Shown here piece after piece: positions 1 through 8,470 of a stretch of 43,912 bases of DNA. This DNA comes from a virus: positions 1 through 43,912 of the IMG/VR virus record IMGVR_UViG_3300047509_000152; one strand, 5' to 3'. Within the stretch, counting starts at the first letter, position 1. Each line of letters begins with the position of its first letter. A program made the translations under genes and the position numbers. The notes beneath the pieces are model-generated. The model was not told the origin of the DNA. It did not search any database and saw only the letters and a list, made by a program, of their open reading frames with translations.

Positions 1-36
1 CCGGCGCGCGAGGTTCCGCAGAATTGAGGTTTTCGC

Positions 37-1278
37 ATGTTGGCTGATCTGACGACCCTGGACGCGCTGAAGCCGGACCCGGCGAACCGGCGGAAACACA
101 ACGCGCGCAACCTCGACATGATCGCGACGGCCCTCAAAGACGTCGGCGCGGCGCGATCGATCGTCATCGACGAGGACAACGTCATCCTGGCCGGCAACGG
201 CGTGACGGCGGCCGCGGCCGCGGCGGCGGGGATCTCGAAGCTCCGGGTGGTCGATGCGGCCGGCGACGAACTGATCGCGGTGCGGCGGTCGGGCCTCACC
301 GCCCAACAACAACAGAAGCGGGCGCTGGCGCTCTACGACAACCGAACCGCGGAACTGGCCGAATGGTCGGTCGCGCAGCTCCAGGCGGACCTGACGAACG
401 GGGAAGACCTGACGGCGTTCTTCCTGCCGGCGGAATTGAAGGCCCTGTTCGGCGTGAAGCCGGGCGAGACCGATCCTGACGCCACCCCCCCCCCCCGACC
501 GACCGGCATCGTGGTGGGCGACCTCTTCGAGCTAGGGACACACCGCCTCCTCTGCGGCGATTCGACGACGTCGGGCGACGTGGCGCGCCTCATGGGTAAC
601 GTCGTGCCATTCCTGATGGTCACCGACCCGCCGTACGGCGTGGCGTACGACCCAAAGTGGAGACTTGAGTCTGGGATCAACAAGTCTCACCAGAAGCGAG
701 CGGAGGGCGTGGTCGCCAACGATGACCGGGCGGACTGGTTGCCGGCGTGGCAGCTCTTCCCGGGGGACGTCGCGTATGTCTGGCACGGCGGCCTCCACGC
801 GACGGTCGTGAGCACGGGCCTCCTCGCGGCCGGCTTCGACGTGCGCAGCCAAATTATCTGGGCGAAGCCGAGCCTGGTCATCGGCCGCGGGCACTATCAC
901 TGGCAGCACGAGCCCTGCTGGTACGCGGTCCGGAAGAGCGCCGCCGCGAAGTGGGCGGGCGATCGGAAACAGGCGACCGTGTGGGCGATTGCCAACATGC
1001 ATCGCACGCAGGGGAACGTCGACGACGGCAAGACCGATCACGGCACACAGAAGCCGGTCGAGTGCATGCTCCGGCCGATTCGCAATCACGGCGGCCCTGA
1101 CGATCACGTCTACGACCCGTTCGTCGGATCGGGTACCACGCTGATCGCGGCGGAGCAGGCCGAGCGCCGGTGTTTTGCGATGGAGCTCACGCCGGCATAC
1201 GTGCAGATGGCGATCGACCGTTGGGAAGCCTTCACGGGATCCACCGCCGTCAAGGTCGGCGAGGCGGTCCGTTCATGA
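37..1278 (+). CDS. ParB-domain/DNA methyltransferase fusion
   Basis: Residues 1 to about 110 look like a ParB/Srx-type N-terminal domain (KPDPANRRKHN, then VILAGNGV). Residues about 160-400 are a DNA methyltransferase with the catalytic motif DPPYG near residue 198 and the SAM-binding motif DPFVGSGTT near residue 360. The DPPY-before-FxGxG order is that of beta-class N6-adenine/N4-cytosine enzymes. Such fusions are common next to phage terminase genes and probably modify phage DNA against host restriction. A GAGG ribosome site lies a few bases before the ATG. A run of ten C (485-494) codes for prolines in the linker between the domains. The stop overlaps the next start as ATGA. Target base and site cannot be read from the sequence. 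Confidence 0.9.
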   Translation: MLADLTTLDALKPDPANRRKHNARNLDMIATALKDVGAARSIVIDEDNVILAGNGVTAAAAAAAGISKLRVVDAAGDELIAVRRSGLTAQQQQKRALALYDNRTAELAEWSVAQLQADLTNGEDLTAFFLPAELKALFGVKPGETDPDATPPPRPTGIVVGDLFELGTHRLLCGDSTTSGDVARLMGNVVPFLMVTDPPYGVAYDPKWRLESGINKSHQKRAEGVVANDDRADWLPAWQLFPGDVAYVWHGGLHATVVSTGLLAAGFDVRSQIIWAKPSLVIGRGHYHWQHEPCWYAVRKSAAAKWAGDRKQATVWAIANMHRTQGNVDDGKTDHGTQKPVECMLRPIRNHGGPDDHVYDPFVGSGTTLIAAEQAERRCFAMELTPAYVQMAIDRWEAFTGSTAVKVGEAVRS

Positions 1279-1742
1279 GAGGCCGCAAACCGATCCCGCG
1301 TGCGATTCATATCCTCCGCGGCAACCCCGGCAAGCGCCCGCTCTCCCCAGACGAACCGCAGCCCGCCGTGACGGTCAGGCTCCGCGCGCCGTCCTGGCTC
1401 GACAAGGAAGCGAAAAAGGAATGGCGCCGCCTCGCGCCGCTGCTCGAGCGGCTCGGCGTGCTGACCGAGACGGACACCGGCGCGCTCACCGCGTACTGCG
1501 AGGCCTGGGCGACCTGGAAGGGCGCGACGCAGAAGATCCGTGAGTTCGGCCTGGTCATCAAACATCCGACCGCGGGGAAGCTGCCGGTGGTCTCGCCCTA
1601 CGTGAAGATCGCCGACAACGCGCTGACCCAGATGCGCGGGCTCCTCGTCGAGTTTGGGATGACGCCGAGCTCGCGGGCGCGGATCCACGTGCCGAAGAAA
1701 GAAAAGCCGGTCGAGTCCAAGTGGGCTGGCGCGTTCAAGTGA
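1275..1742 (+). CDS. terS: Terminase small subunit, P27 family
   Basis: 155 residues starting MRGRKPIPRAIHILRGNPGK, the typical opening of P27-family small terminases, followed by a helical region rich in W, R and K. It binds the packaging start on phage DNA and recruits the large subunit. The ATG at 1275 overlaps the methyltransferase stop by 4 bases, which is why I prefer it to upstream in-frame starts. The large terminase follows directly. Confidence 0.9.
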   Translation: MRGRKPIPRAIHILRGNPGKRPLSPDEPQPAVTVRLRAPSWLDKEAKKEWRRLAPLLERLGVLTETDTGALTAYCEAWATWKGATQKIREFGLVIKHPTAGKLPVVSPYVKIADNALTQMRGLLVEFGMTPSSRARIHVPKKEKPVESKWAGAFK

Positions 1743-2638
1743 AAGAGTCCGCCGGCGCGCGCGCCGTTCGGCTGATCAACAACCTGACCCACACGGCGGG
1801 GCCGTTCGCGCGGAAGCCGTTCGCGCTGCGCCCGTGGCAAATGCAGAAAATCATCAAGCCGCTGTTCAAGCTGCGGCCGGACGGGCTGCGCCTGTACCGC
1901 ACCTGTCTCCTGATGCTGCCGCGGAAGAACGGCAAGACGGAACTGGCGGCGGCGCTGGCGCTGTACTTCCTGCTGTTCGACGGCGAGATTGGCGGCGAGA
2001 TCTACTGCGCCGCCGGCGACCTCGAACAGGCCTCGAAAGTCTTCGACGCGATGATCGTGATGATCGAGAACGACCCGGAGCTCGACGCCCAGGTCGAGAT
2101 CATCCGGTCCCAGAAGCGGATCGTCCATCGGGCGAGCGGCAGCTTCGTGCGCGCCCTGTCCGCGGAGGCATACACCAAGCACGGCCTCAACGCCTCGGTC
2201 GTCATCTACGACGAGCTGCACGTCGCACCGAACCGGGATCTCTGGGACGTGCTCGCGACGTCGATGGGCGCGCGCTTGCAGCCACTCCTGATGGCGATCA
2301 GTACCGCCGGCTACGACCGGCATTCGATCTTGTGGGAGCTGTACGACCACGCGCAGAAGGTCCTCGAAAACCCCAGCCTCGATCCGACGTTCCTGCCAAT
2401 CCTGTTCGAAGCGCCGATCGGCGCGGACTGGACCGACGAGAAGGTCTGGAAGCTGGCGAACCCGGCGCTCGGCGACTTCCGGAGCCTCGACGAGATGCGC
2501 GTGATGGCCGCCCGGGCGCAAGCGATCCCCGCACAGGAGATGACGTTCCGCCGGCTGTACTTGAACCAGTGGACGGAGAGCGCCGAACGCTGGATCTCGC
2601 TCGCGGCCTGGGACGCGTGCAACGTGGTGGCGGCATGA
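1739..2638 (+). CDS. terL: Terminase large subunit, ATPase half
   Basis: About 299 residues holding only the packaging ATPase of an HK97-type large terminase. Walker A is LPRKNGKTE near residue 62 and Walker B is VVIYDELH near residue 157, followed by the coupling region SMGARLQPLLMAISTAG. The frame stops at 2636-2638, where the nuclease domain would normally begin, and the nuclease is a separate ORF starting in the overlapping ATGATG. I chose the GTG at 1739 because it makes a GTGA overlap with the small subunit; a GTG at 1721 is also possible. The usual single protein is about 550 residues. Confidence 0.88.
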   Translation: MKESAGARAVRLINNLTHTAGPFARKPFALRPWQMQKIIKPLFKLRPDGLRLYRTCLLMLPRKNGKTELAAALALYFLLFDGEIGGEIYCAAGDLEQASKVFDAMIVMIENDPELDAQVEIIRSQKRIVHRASGSFVRALSAEAYTKHGLNASVVIYDELHVAPNRDLWDVLATSMGARLQPLLMAISTAGYDRHSILWELYDHAQKVLENPSLDPTFLPILFEAPIGADWTDEKVWKLANPALGDFRSLDEMRVMAARAQAIPAQEMTFRRLYLNQWTESAERWISLAAWDACNVVAA

Positions 2639-3288
2639 TGACGCGGGCCCAGTTTCGCGCGCGGTTGAAGGGGCGGCGGTGTTATGTCGGGCTCGACCTC
2701 GGGTCGACGAAGGACCTGACGGCGACCGTGGGCGTCTTCCCCGACGACGTGGGCCCAGGCTTCGACGTCCTCGCGCAGTTCTTCATGCCGGACGACAACA
2801 TCTCCGAGCGCGTGCGGCGGGACCGCGTCCCGTACGACCAATGGAAGCGCGACCAGTTCCTCATCGCCACGCCGGGCCCGGTCACCGACTACGAGTACGT
2901 GCGCGCGTCGCTCCACGCGTGGGCGGACGAGTTCGACATCCGCGAGCTCCCCTACGACCCCTGGAATGCGACCGACCTGGTGTCCCGGCTCCTCCAGGAC
3001 GGCCTGCCGTGCGTCCCGATCCGCCAGGGCTTCGTCACGCTGACGGCGCCGACCAAGTCCCTCGAGACGGCCATCCTGTCGAAGCGGCTGCGGCACGACG
3101 GGCACCCGATCCTCCGCTGGAACATCGGGAACATTGTGGTCGAGCTGGACGCGGCCGGAAACTACAAGCTGTCGAAGGCGCTCAGCACGGAACGGATCGA
3201 CGGCGCGGCCGCGCTCGTGAACGCGATCGATCGGATGGACCGGCATAGCGACGCGCCGGCCGCGGATCCCGTCCTGGTGACCGCATGA
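2635..3288 (+). CDS. terL: Terminase large subunit, nuclease half
   Basis: 217 residues matching the C-terminal RNase H-like nuclease of large terminases. It has GLDLGSTKDLT near residue 19 (first catalytic Asp), YDPWNAT near residue 107, and a C-terminal acidic stretch DGAAALVNAIDRMDRH. This nuclease cuts the concatemer at packaging start and end. It begins in another frame from the ATPase half, at ATGATG, so translation could restart on the upstream stop. The split falls exactly between the two domains. A single-base error that breaks one gene in two cannot be excluded. Confidence 0.85.
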   Translation: MMTRAQFRARLKGRRCYVGLDLGSTKDLTATVGVFPDDVGPGFDVLAQFFMPDDNISERVRRDRVPYDQWKRDQFLIATPGPVTDYEYVRASLHAWADEFDIRELPYDPWNATDLVSRLLQDGLPCVPIRQGFVTLTAPTKSLETAILSKRLRHDGHPILRWNIGNIVVELDAAGNYKLSKALSTERIDGAAALVNAIDRMDRHSDAPAADPVLVTA

Positions 3289-3301
3289 AAGGGGACGCCT
3301 G

Positions 3302-3568
3302 ATGGAGATCGTGGATCCGCGCGTCGACCCGTCGCTGGTCCCGGCCGGCTCGCGCGCGATCGTGATTGCGGAACATCAGGACGAGTATCGCGACCTGCCG
3401 TCGGTCGTGACCCCACGCGGCCAGGTGATCACCCGCTGGGCGCTCACCCTCGAGGAGCGCGCGGCGATCGTGCGCGGCGAGGACATCTACGTCACGCTCC
3501 TGACCGCCGGCGCGATCAATCCCTTCTTCGTCACCGTCGGCCCGGTGAATTGGGCGGCCACGCCGTGA
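3302..3568 (+). CDS. Conserved-looking small phage protein
   Basis: 88 residues, not recognised. Mixed alpha/beta composition with a run VIAEHQDEYRDLPSVVTPRGQ and the ending VTVGPVNWAA. No membrane segment, signal or cysteine. It lies 13 bases after the terminase nuclease and its stop overlaps a GTG that starts the next small gene. The position between terminase and portal suggests a packaging or head accessory role, but that is only context. Confidence 0.65.
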   Translation: MEIVDPRVDPSLVPAGSRAIVIAEHQDEYRDLPSVVTPRGQVITRWALTLEERAAIVRGEDIYVTLLTAGAINPFFVTVGPVNWAATP

Positions 3569-3744
3569 AGCGTGCGCCCGGCCACCCACCGCTCGACGAC
3601 CACGACGTCAGCGTGCCGGTGTGCGTGAAGATGCCGGCGAAGCAGTTCGACGAGACCGAACGCCGCGCGAAGGAGGCGCGGGTGTCGATGCCCGAGCAGA
3701 TCCGCCGGGACATGCGCGAAGCGGAGAAAAGATATCTGAAATAG
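3565..3744 (+). CDS. Small ribbon-helix-helix-like protein
   Basis: 59 residues from a GTG overlapping the previous stop (GTGA). The centre reads VPVCVKMPAKQFDETERRAK followed by SMPEQIRRDMREAEKR. The pattern of a beta strand and two helices with EQIRRD resembles ribbon-helix-helix DNA-binding proteins. No direct evidence of its target. An ATG at 3550 would give 64 residues. Confidence 0.55.
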   Translation: MKRAPGHPPLDDHDVSVPVCVKMPAKQFDETERRAKEARVSMPEQIRRDMREAEKRYLK

Positions 3745-3778
3745 GTACCGCCGGCGCCGGACCCCACGCTAGGACTTT

Positions 3779-3898
3779 ATGGACCCGAAGTCCCCTCCCC
3801 CGAACGGTCCGGCCCCGAGCACGACGCAGCACCGGCCGGCCGGCGTCCCCGACGCGAAGCCGAGCACCTTCAACACGCCGCGCCCGAAGGGCAAGTGA
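3779..3898 (+). CDS. Very small proline-rich ORF
   Basis: 39 residues from ATG at 3779, preceded by AGGA at 3771-3774. Rich in Pro, Ser, Thr and Lys, with no recognisable motif. It fills an otherwise empty stretch between two small genes. It is kept because of the ribosome site and the compact gene order; it could be chance. Confidence 0.4.
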   Translation: MDPKSPPPNGPAPSTTQHRPAGVPDAKPSTFNTPRPKGK

Positions 3899-3920
3899 GC
3901 CCGCGTGTGGGTCGCTAACT

Positions 3921-4148
3921 ATGCGCTGGCTCTTCTGGTGGCGTCCGCCGGCGTTGCTCCGGCGCGTCATCGTGAACCTGCGCCACGACCCGACCGAAGC
4001 GATCGAGGGGCTGCTCTCGTCCAGTCGCGGGCCGTGGCTGATCCTGACCGACGCGACGGCGATCAAGGCGGGCCAGGTGCCTGTGAAGCTGGTCGGCGAG
4101 GCGCACATCGATCGCGCGAACGTGGCCTATCTGCAGGTGGCGCCGTGA
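3921..4148 (+). CDS. Small protein before portal
   Basis: 75 residues starting MRWLFWWRPPALLRRVIVNL, a basic amphipathic N-terminus, followed by a compact alpha/beta region (GPWLILTDATAIKAG, VKLVGEAHIDRANVAYLQV). The stop overlaps the portal GTG by 4 bases, so the two are probably coupled. Function unknown. Confidence 0.6.
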   Translation: MRWLFWWRPPALLRRVIVNLRHDPTEAIEGLLSSSRGPWLILTDATAIKAGQVPVKLVGEAHIDRANVAYLQVAP

Positions 4149-5617
4149 TCGTCCGCACGCTCGCCGGGCTGCAGGCGTTGACGTCTCCGGCGCCTGCCTG
4201 GCAAATGTCCGGGCACAGCGCCGGAGGCCTCGACCTCTACACCGGGTCGATGCAGACCTACGCGGCCATTTATAAGAGCCAGCCCAACGTCCGCATTCCC
4301 GTCGACTTCCTCGCGCGCAACGTTGCGCAGCTCGGGCTCCCCGTGTTCCGGCGGGTGAGCGATACCGACCGCGTGCGCCTCCCCGATCACGACCTGGCGC
4401 AGTGGCTCGAGCACCCCAACCCCGGGACGACGCGCTATCGCCTGATCGAAGACACGCTCCAGGACTACCTGGTGTACTGGCATGCCTACTGGCTGAAGAT
4501 CCGCACGACCCCGATGGGCCTCGTCCGGCTCCCCGCCGGCCAGGTCTCGATCGTCGGGACGCTGCTGCCGACGGCGTTCGTCTGGACGCTCGAGAACGGC
4601 GCGCAGCAGACCTTCGATCCTTCTGAGATCGTGCACTTCGGGGCGCTGCGCGGGGTGTCGCCGCTCGAGACGCTGCGGCGCATTCTCGCGGAAGAGGCAG
4701 CCGCCGGCGACTACCGGCAATCCCTCTGGGGCAACGCCGGCCGCATGGAAGGCGTGATCGAACGCCCGCCGACCGCGCCGAAGTGGACCGACAAACAAAA
4801 ACAAAGCTGGCGCGAGCAGTGGCAGGCCGCCTACAGCGCCGGCGGGTCGCGGCCCGGCGCGGTCTCCGTGCTCGAAGACGGCATGGTCTTCAAGCCGATC
4901 AGCTTCAGCGCGAAGGACGCCGAGTTCCTCGCCGCGCGCAAGTTGACGCGCGAAGAGTGCGCCGCGGCGTACCACATTCCGCTCCCGATGGTCGGGATCC
5001 TCGACCACGCGACCTATTCGAACGTGCGCGAGATGCGCAAGATGCTCTACAGCGACTGCCTCGGGCCGACGCTCGAGATGATCCAGGCCGAGATCGAACG
5101 CCAGCTGCTGCCAGACTGCCGGGACCACGATCGCGTCTACGTCGAGTTCAACATCGCGGAAAAGTTGAAGGGGAGTTTCGAAGAGCAGGCCCAGTCGCTC
5201 TCGCTCGCCGTCGGCAAGCCGTGGATGAAGGTCAACGAAGCGCGCGCGCTCCAGAACCTCCCGGCCGACGACGACCCCACCTCCGACGAGATCGCCGCAC
5301 AGCAGGGCGGCCCCGCGGCGCCGGCGGACTCCGGCGACCCCGCCGTCCCGTTCACACCGACGCCGAAGCCGGGCACCGCGGACGCCGGCGCCGTCGCCGC
5401 GGCGATCCAGAAGACCGAGGCCCGCATCCGGGCGCGCACGGCCAAGCTCGCGGGGTTCGTCACCGCGTCGTTTGACACGAACCGCGATCGCTGGGTCGCG
5501 GAACTGGCCGGGGACCTGACCCCGCTCCTCGGACAGGACGAGGCAGGCCTCGTGGCCACCCAGACGCTCGCGTCGCTGCGCCAGCGCCTCGAAGTGGAGG
5601 ACCTCCATGCCGCTTGA
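4145..5617 (+). CDS. Portal protein, HK97 family
   Basis: 490 residues from a GTG in a 4-base overlap. Features typical of HK97-like portals: YKSQPNVRIPVDFLARNVAQ near residue 44, HPNPGTTRY, the middle region EIVHFGALRGVSPLETLRR, and AYHIPLPMVGILDHATYSNV in the second half. It forms the dodecameric ring at one capsid vertex through which DNA is pumped and to which the tail connector binds. The C-terminal 100 residues are Ala/Pro-rich and then helical. It lies between terminase and capsid protease, as expected. Confidence 0.93.
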   Translation: MIVRTLAGLQALTSPAPAWQMSGHSAGGLDLYTGSMQTYAAIYKSQPNVRIPVDFLARNVAQLGLPVFRRVSDTDRVRLPDHDLAQWLEHPNPGTTRYRLIEDTLQDYLVYWHAYWLKIRTTPMGLVRLPAGQVSIVGTLLPTAFVWTLENGAQQTFDPSEIVHFGALRGVSPLETLRRILAEEAAAGDYRQSLWGNAGRMEGVIERPPTAPKWTDKQKQSWREQWQAAYSAGGSRPGAVSVLEDGMVFKPISFSAKDAEFLAARKLTREECAAAYHIPLPMVGILDHATYSNVREMRKMLYSDCLGPTLEMIQAEIERQLLPDCRDHDRVYVEFNIAEKLKGSFEEQAQSLSLAVGKPWMKVNEARALQNLPADDDPTSDEIAAQQGGPAAPADSGDPAVPFTPTPKPGTADAGAVAAAIQKTEARIRARTAKLAGFVTASFDTNRDRWVAELAGDLTPLLGQDEAGLVATQTLASLRQRLEVEDLHAA

Positions 5618-5816
5618 ACTCAAGATCATGATGGACGACGCCGGCCAGGTCACGATGTCCGGCCCGATCGAGAACAAGATCCTCTGTTACGGCCTGCTCG
5701 AGGTCGCGCGCGACGGGATCGCGGAGCATCACGCGAACGCGGCAAAGCAGCTCGTCCAGCCAGCCGGCCCCTTGCGGTTCCCGCCGCCGCCGGCGAGAGG
5801 GAACGGGCATGGCTGA
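5607..5816 (+). CDS. Small protein between portal and protease
   Basis: 69 residues, MPLELKIMMDDAGQVTMSGP then IENKILCYGLLEVARDGI. The first half looks like two beta strands with a turn and the second like a helix; the tail is Pro-rich. It overlaps the portal end by 11 bases and the protease start by 8. Small proteins of this look are common in phage head operons, but I do not know its role. Confidence 0.6.
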   Translation: MPLELKIMMDDAGQVTMSGPIENKILCYGLLEVARDGIAEHHANAAKQLVQPAGPLRFPPPPARGNGHG

Positions 5817-6777
5817 TCGCTACGCCCACGTCCTCGGCTTTGCGCTCGAGACGCCGTGGGCGGTGTCGCGGCCGATGCTCGCGGTGATCGCCGGCATCAT
5901 CGCGAGCCACGTCGCCGGACAACACGCGACCGAGACCGAGATCGCCGCCGCGCTGGTCAACCGCAAGAACCTGCCGCAGCCGACCGCCGGCGGCGGCGTC
6001 GCCGTGATCCCGATTTCCGGCGTCATTGCGCCGCGGATGAACCTGCTGTCGGACGTCAGCGGCGGCGCGACGTTCGAAGGGTTGTCCGCGCAGCTGCGCG
6101 AGGTGATGGCCAACAAGGCCGTCAAGACCGTCATCCTCGACATCGATTCCCCGGGCGGCAGCGTCGCCGGGATGACCGAGTTCGCGAACGAGGTGATGGC
6201 AGCCCGGACGAAGAAATCCATCATCGCGCAAATCCAGTACCTCGGCGCGAGCGCGGCCTACGGGATCGCGGCCGCGGCCACCGAAATCGTGGCGGCCCCC
6301 TCCGCGATGGTCGGCTCCGTGGGCGTCTACGGCGCGCACGACGACATCAGCGCGTCGCTCGAGAAGCTCGGCGTCAAGCGCACCTACGTCTCGGCGGGGA
6401 AGGGCAAGGTCGACGCGCTCGACGGGCCCCTCAGCGACGAGACGCGCGCCCGGATGCAGACCGTGATCGATGCCGCGTACGGCCGCATGGTCGGCGGCAT
6501 CGTCAAAGGCCGCGGCAAGGGCACGACGGCCGACCAGGTCCGCAACGACTGGAAGGCGCTCGTCTACGGCGCCGACGAAGCCCTCGCGCTCGGGATGATC
6601 GACGCGATCGCTACGTTCGACCAAACCCTTGCGCGCGTGATGACCACGCCGCCCAATCCCGGCACGTCGGCGCTCGACACGGCCCAGGAGCTGGCAACAG
6701 CCACGGCCCAGGATCGAACGACGGATGTGGCCTGGCAGAACGGCATCGAGGCCGCGCTGCTCGAACTCGAACTCTGA
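5809..6777 (+). CDS. S49-family capsid maturation protease
   Basis: 322 residues of SppA/ClpP fold. VAVIPISGVIAPR at 64-76, DIDSPGGSVAGM near 111-122, and the nucleophile region YLGASAAYGIAAAA with Ser148; the candidate Lys general base is K198 or K200 in YVSAGKGK. In phages this enzyme cleaves scaffold or the N-terminal delta domain of the capsid protein during head maturation. It lies directly before the major capsid gene. The C-terminal 40 residues are less conserved and may act as a scaffold tail. No signal peptide, unlike cellular SppA. Confidence 0.9.
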   Translation: MADRYAHVLGFALETPWAVSRPMLAVIAGIIASHVAGQHATETEIAAALVNRKNLPQPTAGGGVAVIPISGVIAPRMNLLSDVSGGATFEGLSAQLREVMANKAVKTVILDIDSPGGSVAGMTEFANEVMAARTKKSIIAQIQYLGASAAYGIAAAATEIVAAPSAMVGSVGVYGAHDDISASLEKLGVKRTYVSAGKGKVDALDGPLSDETRARMQTVIDAAYGRMVGGIVKGRGKGTTADQVRNDWKALVYGADEALALGMIDAIATFDQTLARVMTTPPNPGTSALDTAQELATATAQDRTTDVAWQNGIEAALLELEL

Positions 6778-6790
6778 CGGAGATCCCCTC

Positions 6791-8392
6791 ATGGATAGAA
6801 TCCCGCTCTCGCGCGCCGTCCCGATCTACCTGGCGGCCGTGATCCTGGCCATTGCCGGCCAGCCGCTCAACGTCTACGACTTCCATGCGCGAGGCCTCGG
6901 CACCGAGACGTTCGAGCCGTGGCGCACGACGATCTCCGCCGGCATCACGCGGGTCACCAGCGCGCTGCGCGTCCTCGGCCAGTTCCTCTGGCCCCACCGC
7001 CAGGCGCTCGCCGGCGCCGCCGCGCTGCTCGCCGTCGTGATCCTCGTGCCGCATCCCGCGCACGCGCACGGTCTGACGCTCGGCCTCATCGGCGGCCGCG
7101 CCGTCACGCAGATCGAAAGCGATCTGAAGGCCGTCTCGGCGAAGGCGAAGGCCCTCCTCGAGACCCAGATGCGCGCCTGCGCCGAGGCCGTGGTCACGCC
7201 GGCGTCGGCGGACGGGAGGACGCCCGCCGTCCTCGGCCGCTTGCGCACCGACGCGGAACGCGCCGAGGTCCAGGCGATCCTCGACGAGGGGAAAGCCCTC
7301 CGGGGGCAGCTCGATCGCGCCCAGGGCGACGCGAACCAGACCGCCGAGATCGGCCGGCTCCTCGAGGGGATGGTCCCCAATCAGACGCAGGCCGGAGACG
7401 GTCGGCAGCCGGCGATGAAGTCGCTCGGGACGCAGCTCGTCGAGAACCCACAGTGGCAGGCGTTCATCAAGAGCGGCGGCCACCGGGCGGGCTCCGCCTG
7501 GGCCTCGCCGTCGATCGAACTGATGGCCACGACCCTCGACACGACGTCGGGATCGGGCGGCCAGTTGATCATCACCGACTACCAGCCGGGGATCCTGCCG
7601 CTGCTCTTCAAGCGGCTGATGGTCGCGGACCTCATCGCGCCGGGCACGACCATCGCGAACTCGATCACGTACTTCAAGGAAACGACCTTCACGAACGCGG
7701 CCGCGGCCGTGGCGGAAGGGACGACCAAGCCGGAGTCCACGCTCGTCTTCGCGCAGCAGACCGACAACGTCCACAAGATCGCGCACTGGCTGCCGGTGAC
7801 CGAGGAAATGCTCGAAGACGTCGAGCAGATCCGCTCCTACGTCGACATGCGGCTGCGGCTCGGCGTCGCGCTGGCCGAAGAGGATCAGCTCCTCAACGGC
7901 GCCGGCACCGGCGCCAACATCCAGGGCATCCTGCTGCGGATCGGCCTCACGCCGGCGCAGGCGCGGGGCGCGGACACGAACGCGGACGCGATCTTCAAGC
8001 AGATCACGACGATCGCCACGACCGTGTTCATCCAGCCCGACGGGATCGTGATGAACCCGGCGAACTGGCAAACGATCCAGCTGATGAAGACCTCGACCGG
8101 CGCGTACTACGGCAGCGGGCCGTTCGGGATGGCGCAGGGCGGCATCGGCACCGACGGCGTGCTCTGGGGCCTGCCCGTCGCGCGCACGCCCTCGATCGTC
8201 GCGAACACCGCGCTCGTCGGCGCGTTCCGTCAGGCGTCGCAGTTCTTCCGCAAGGGCGGCCTGCGCGTCGAAGCCTCCAACAGCCACGCGGACTTCTTCG
8301 TGAAGAACCTCGTGGCGATCCGCGCGGAAGAGCGCGGCGCGCTGGCCGTCTATCGGCCGGCGGCGTTCGGGACCGTCACGGGCCTCAACTAG
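6791..8392 (+). CDS. Major capsid protein, HK97 fold, with extended hydrophobic N-terminus
   Basis: 533 residues. From about residue 220 it is a standard HK97-type capsid protein: TSGSGGQLIITDYQPGILPL, then AVAEGTTKPES, HWLPVTEEMLEDVEQIRSYV, and PVARTPSIVANTALVGAFRQ near the end. Residues about 100-210 form a helical delta-like domain. The first 95 residues are odd: two hydrophobic stretches (IYLAAVILAIAG and LAGAAALLAVVILV) with a signal-like end PAHAH. HK97 capsid proteins are usually near 400 residues and have no membrane segments. GGAG lies 8 bases before the ATG and no good internal start is seen, so the extension appears to be translated. It may be removed by the upstream protease. Confidence 0.9.
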   Translation: MDRIPLSRAVPIYLAAVILAIAGQPLNVYDFHARGLGTETFEPWRTTISAGITRVTSALRVLGQFLWPHRQALAGAAALLAVVILVPHPAHAHGLTLGLIGGRAVTQIESDLKAVSAKAKALLETQMRACAEAVVTPASADGRTPAVLGRLRTDAERAEVQAILDEGKALRGQLDRAQGDANQTAEIGRLLEGMVPNQTQAGDGRQPAMKSLGTQLVENPQWQAFIKSGGHRAGSAWASPSIELMATTLDTTSGSGGQLIITDYQPGILPLLFKRLMVADLIAPGTTIANSITYFKETTFTNAAAAVAEGTTKPESTLVFAQQTDNVHKIAHWLPVTEEMLEDVEQIRSYVDMRLRLGVALAEEDQLLNGAGTGANIQGILLRIGLTPAQARGADTNADAIFKQITTIATTVFIQPDGIVMNPANWQTIQLMKTSTGAYYGSGPFGMAQGGIGTDGVLWGLPVARTPSIVANTALVGAFRQASQFFRKGGLRVEASNSHADFFVKNLVAIRAEERGALAVYRPAAFGTVTGLN

Positions 8393-8408
8393 AGGCGATC
8401 GCTTCACT

Positions 8409-8436
8409 GGCGACGGCGCCGCGGGGCGTCGTCGCC
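8409..8436 (+). terminator. Possible hairpin after the capsid gene
   Basis: GGCGAC at 8409-8414 can pair with GTCGCC at 8431-8436 around a GC-rich loop, followed by a mixed stretch ending in CTTTT at 8453-8457. It lies 16 bases after the capsid stop. It could be a partial terminator or RNA-stabilising hairpin. The T run is short and distant, so confidence is low. Confidence 0.3.
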
Positions 8437-8470
8437 GCGGCTTCTGGTTGTGCTTTTAGGAGAAACAGAC

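Noticed and set aside
4127-5677. Long antisense ORF (516 codons) opposite the portal gene
   Set aside because: The + strand reads as a clear portal protein; high GC leaves the opposite strand free of stops. The antisense product is Arg/Glu/His-rich shadow.
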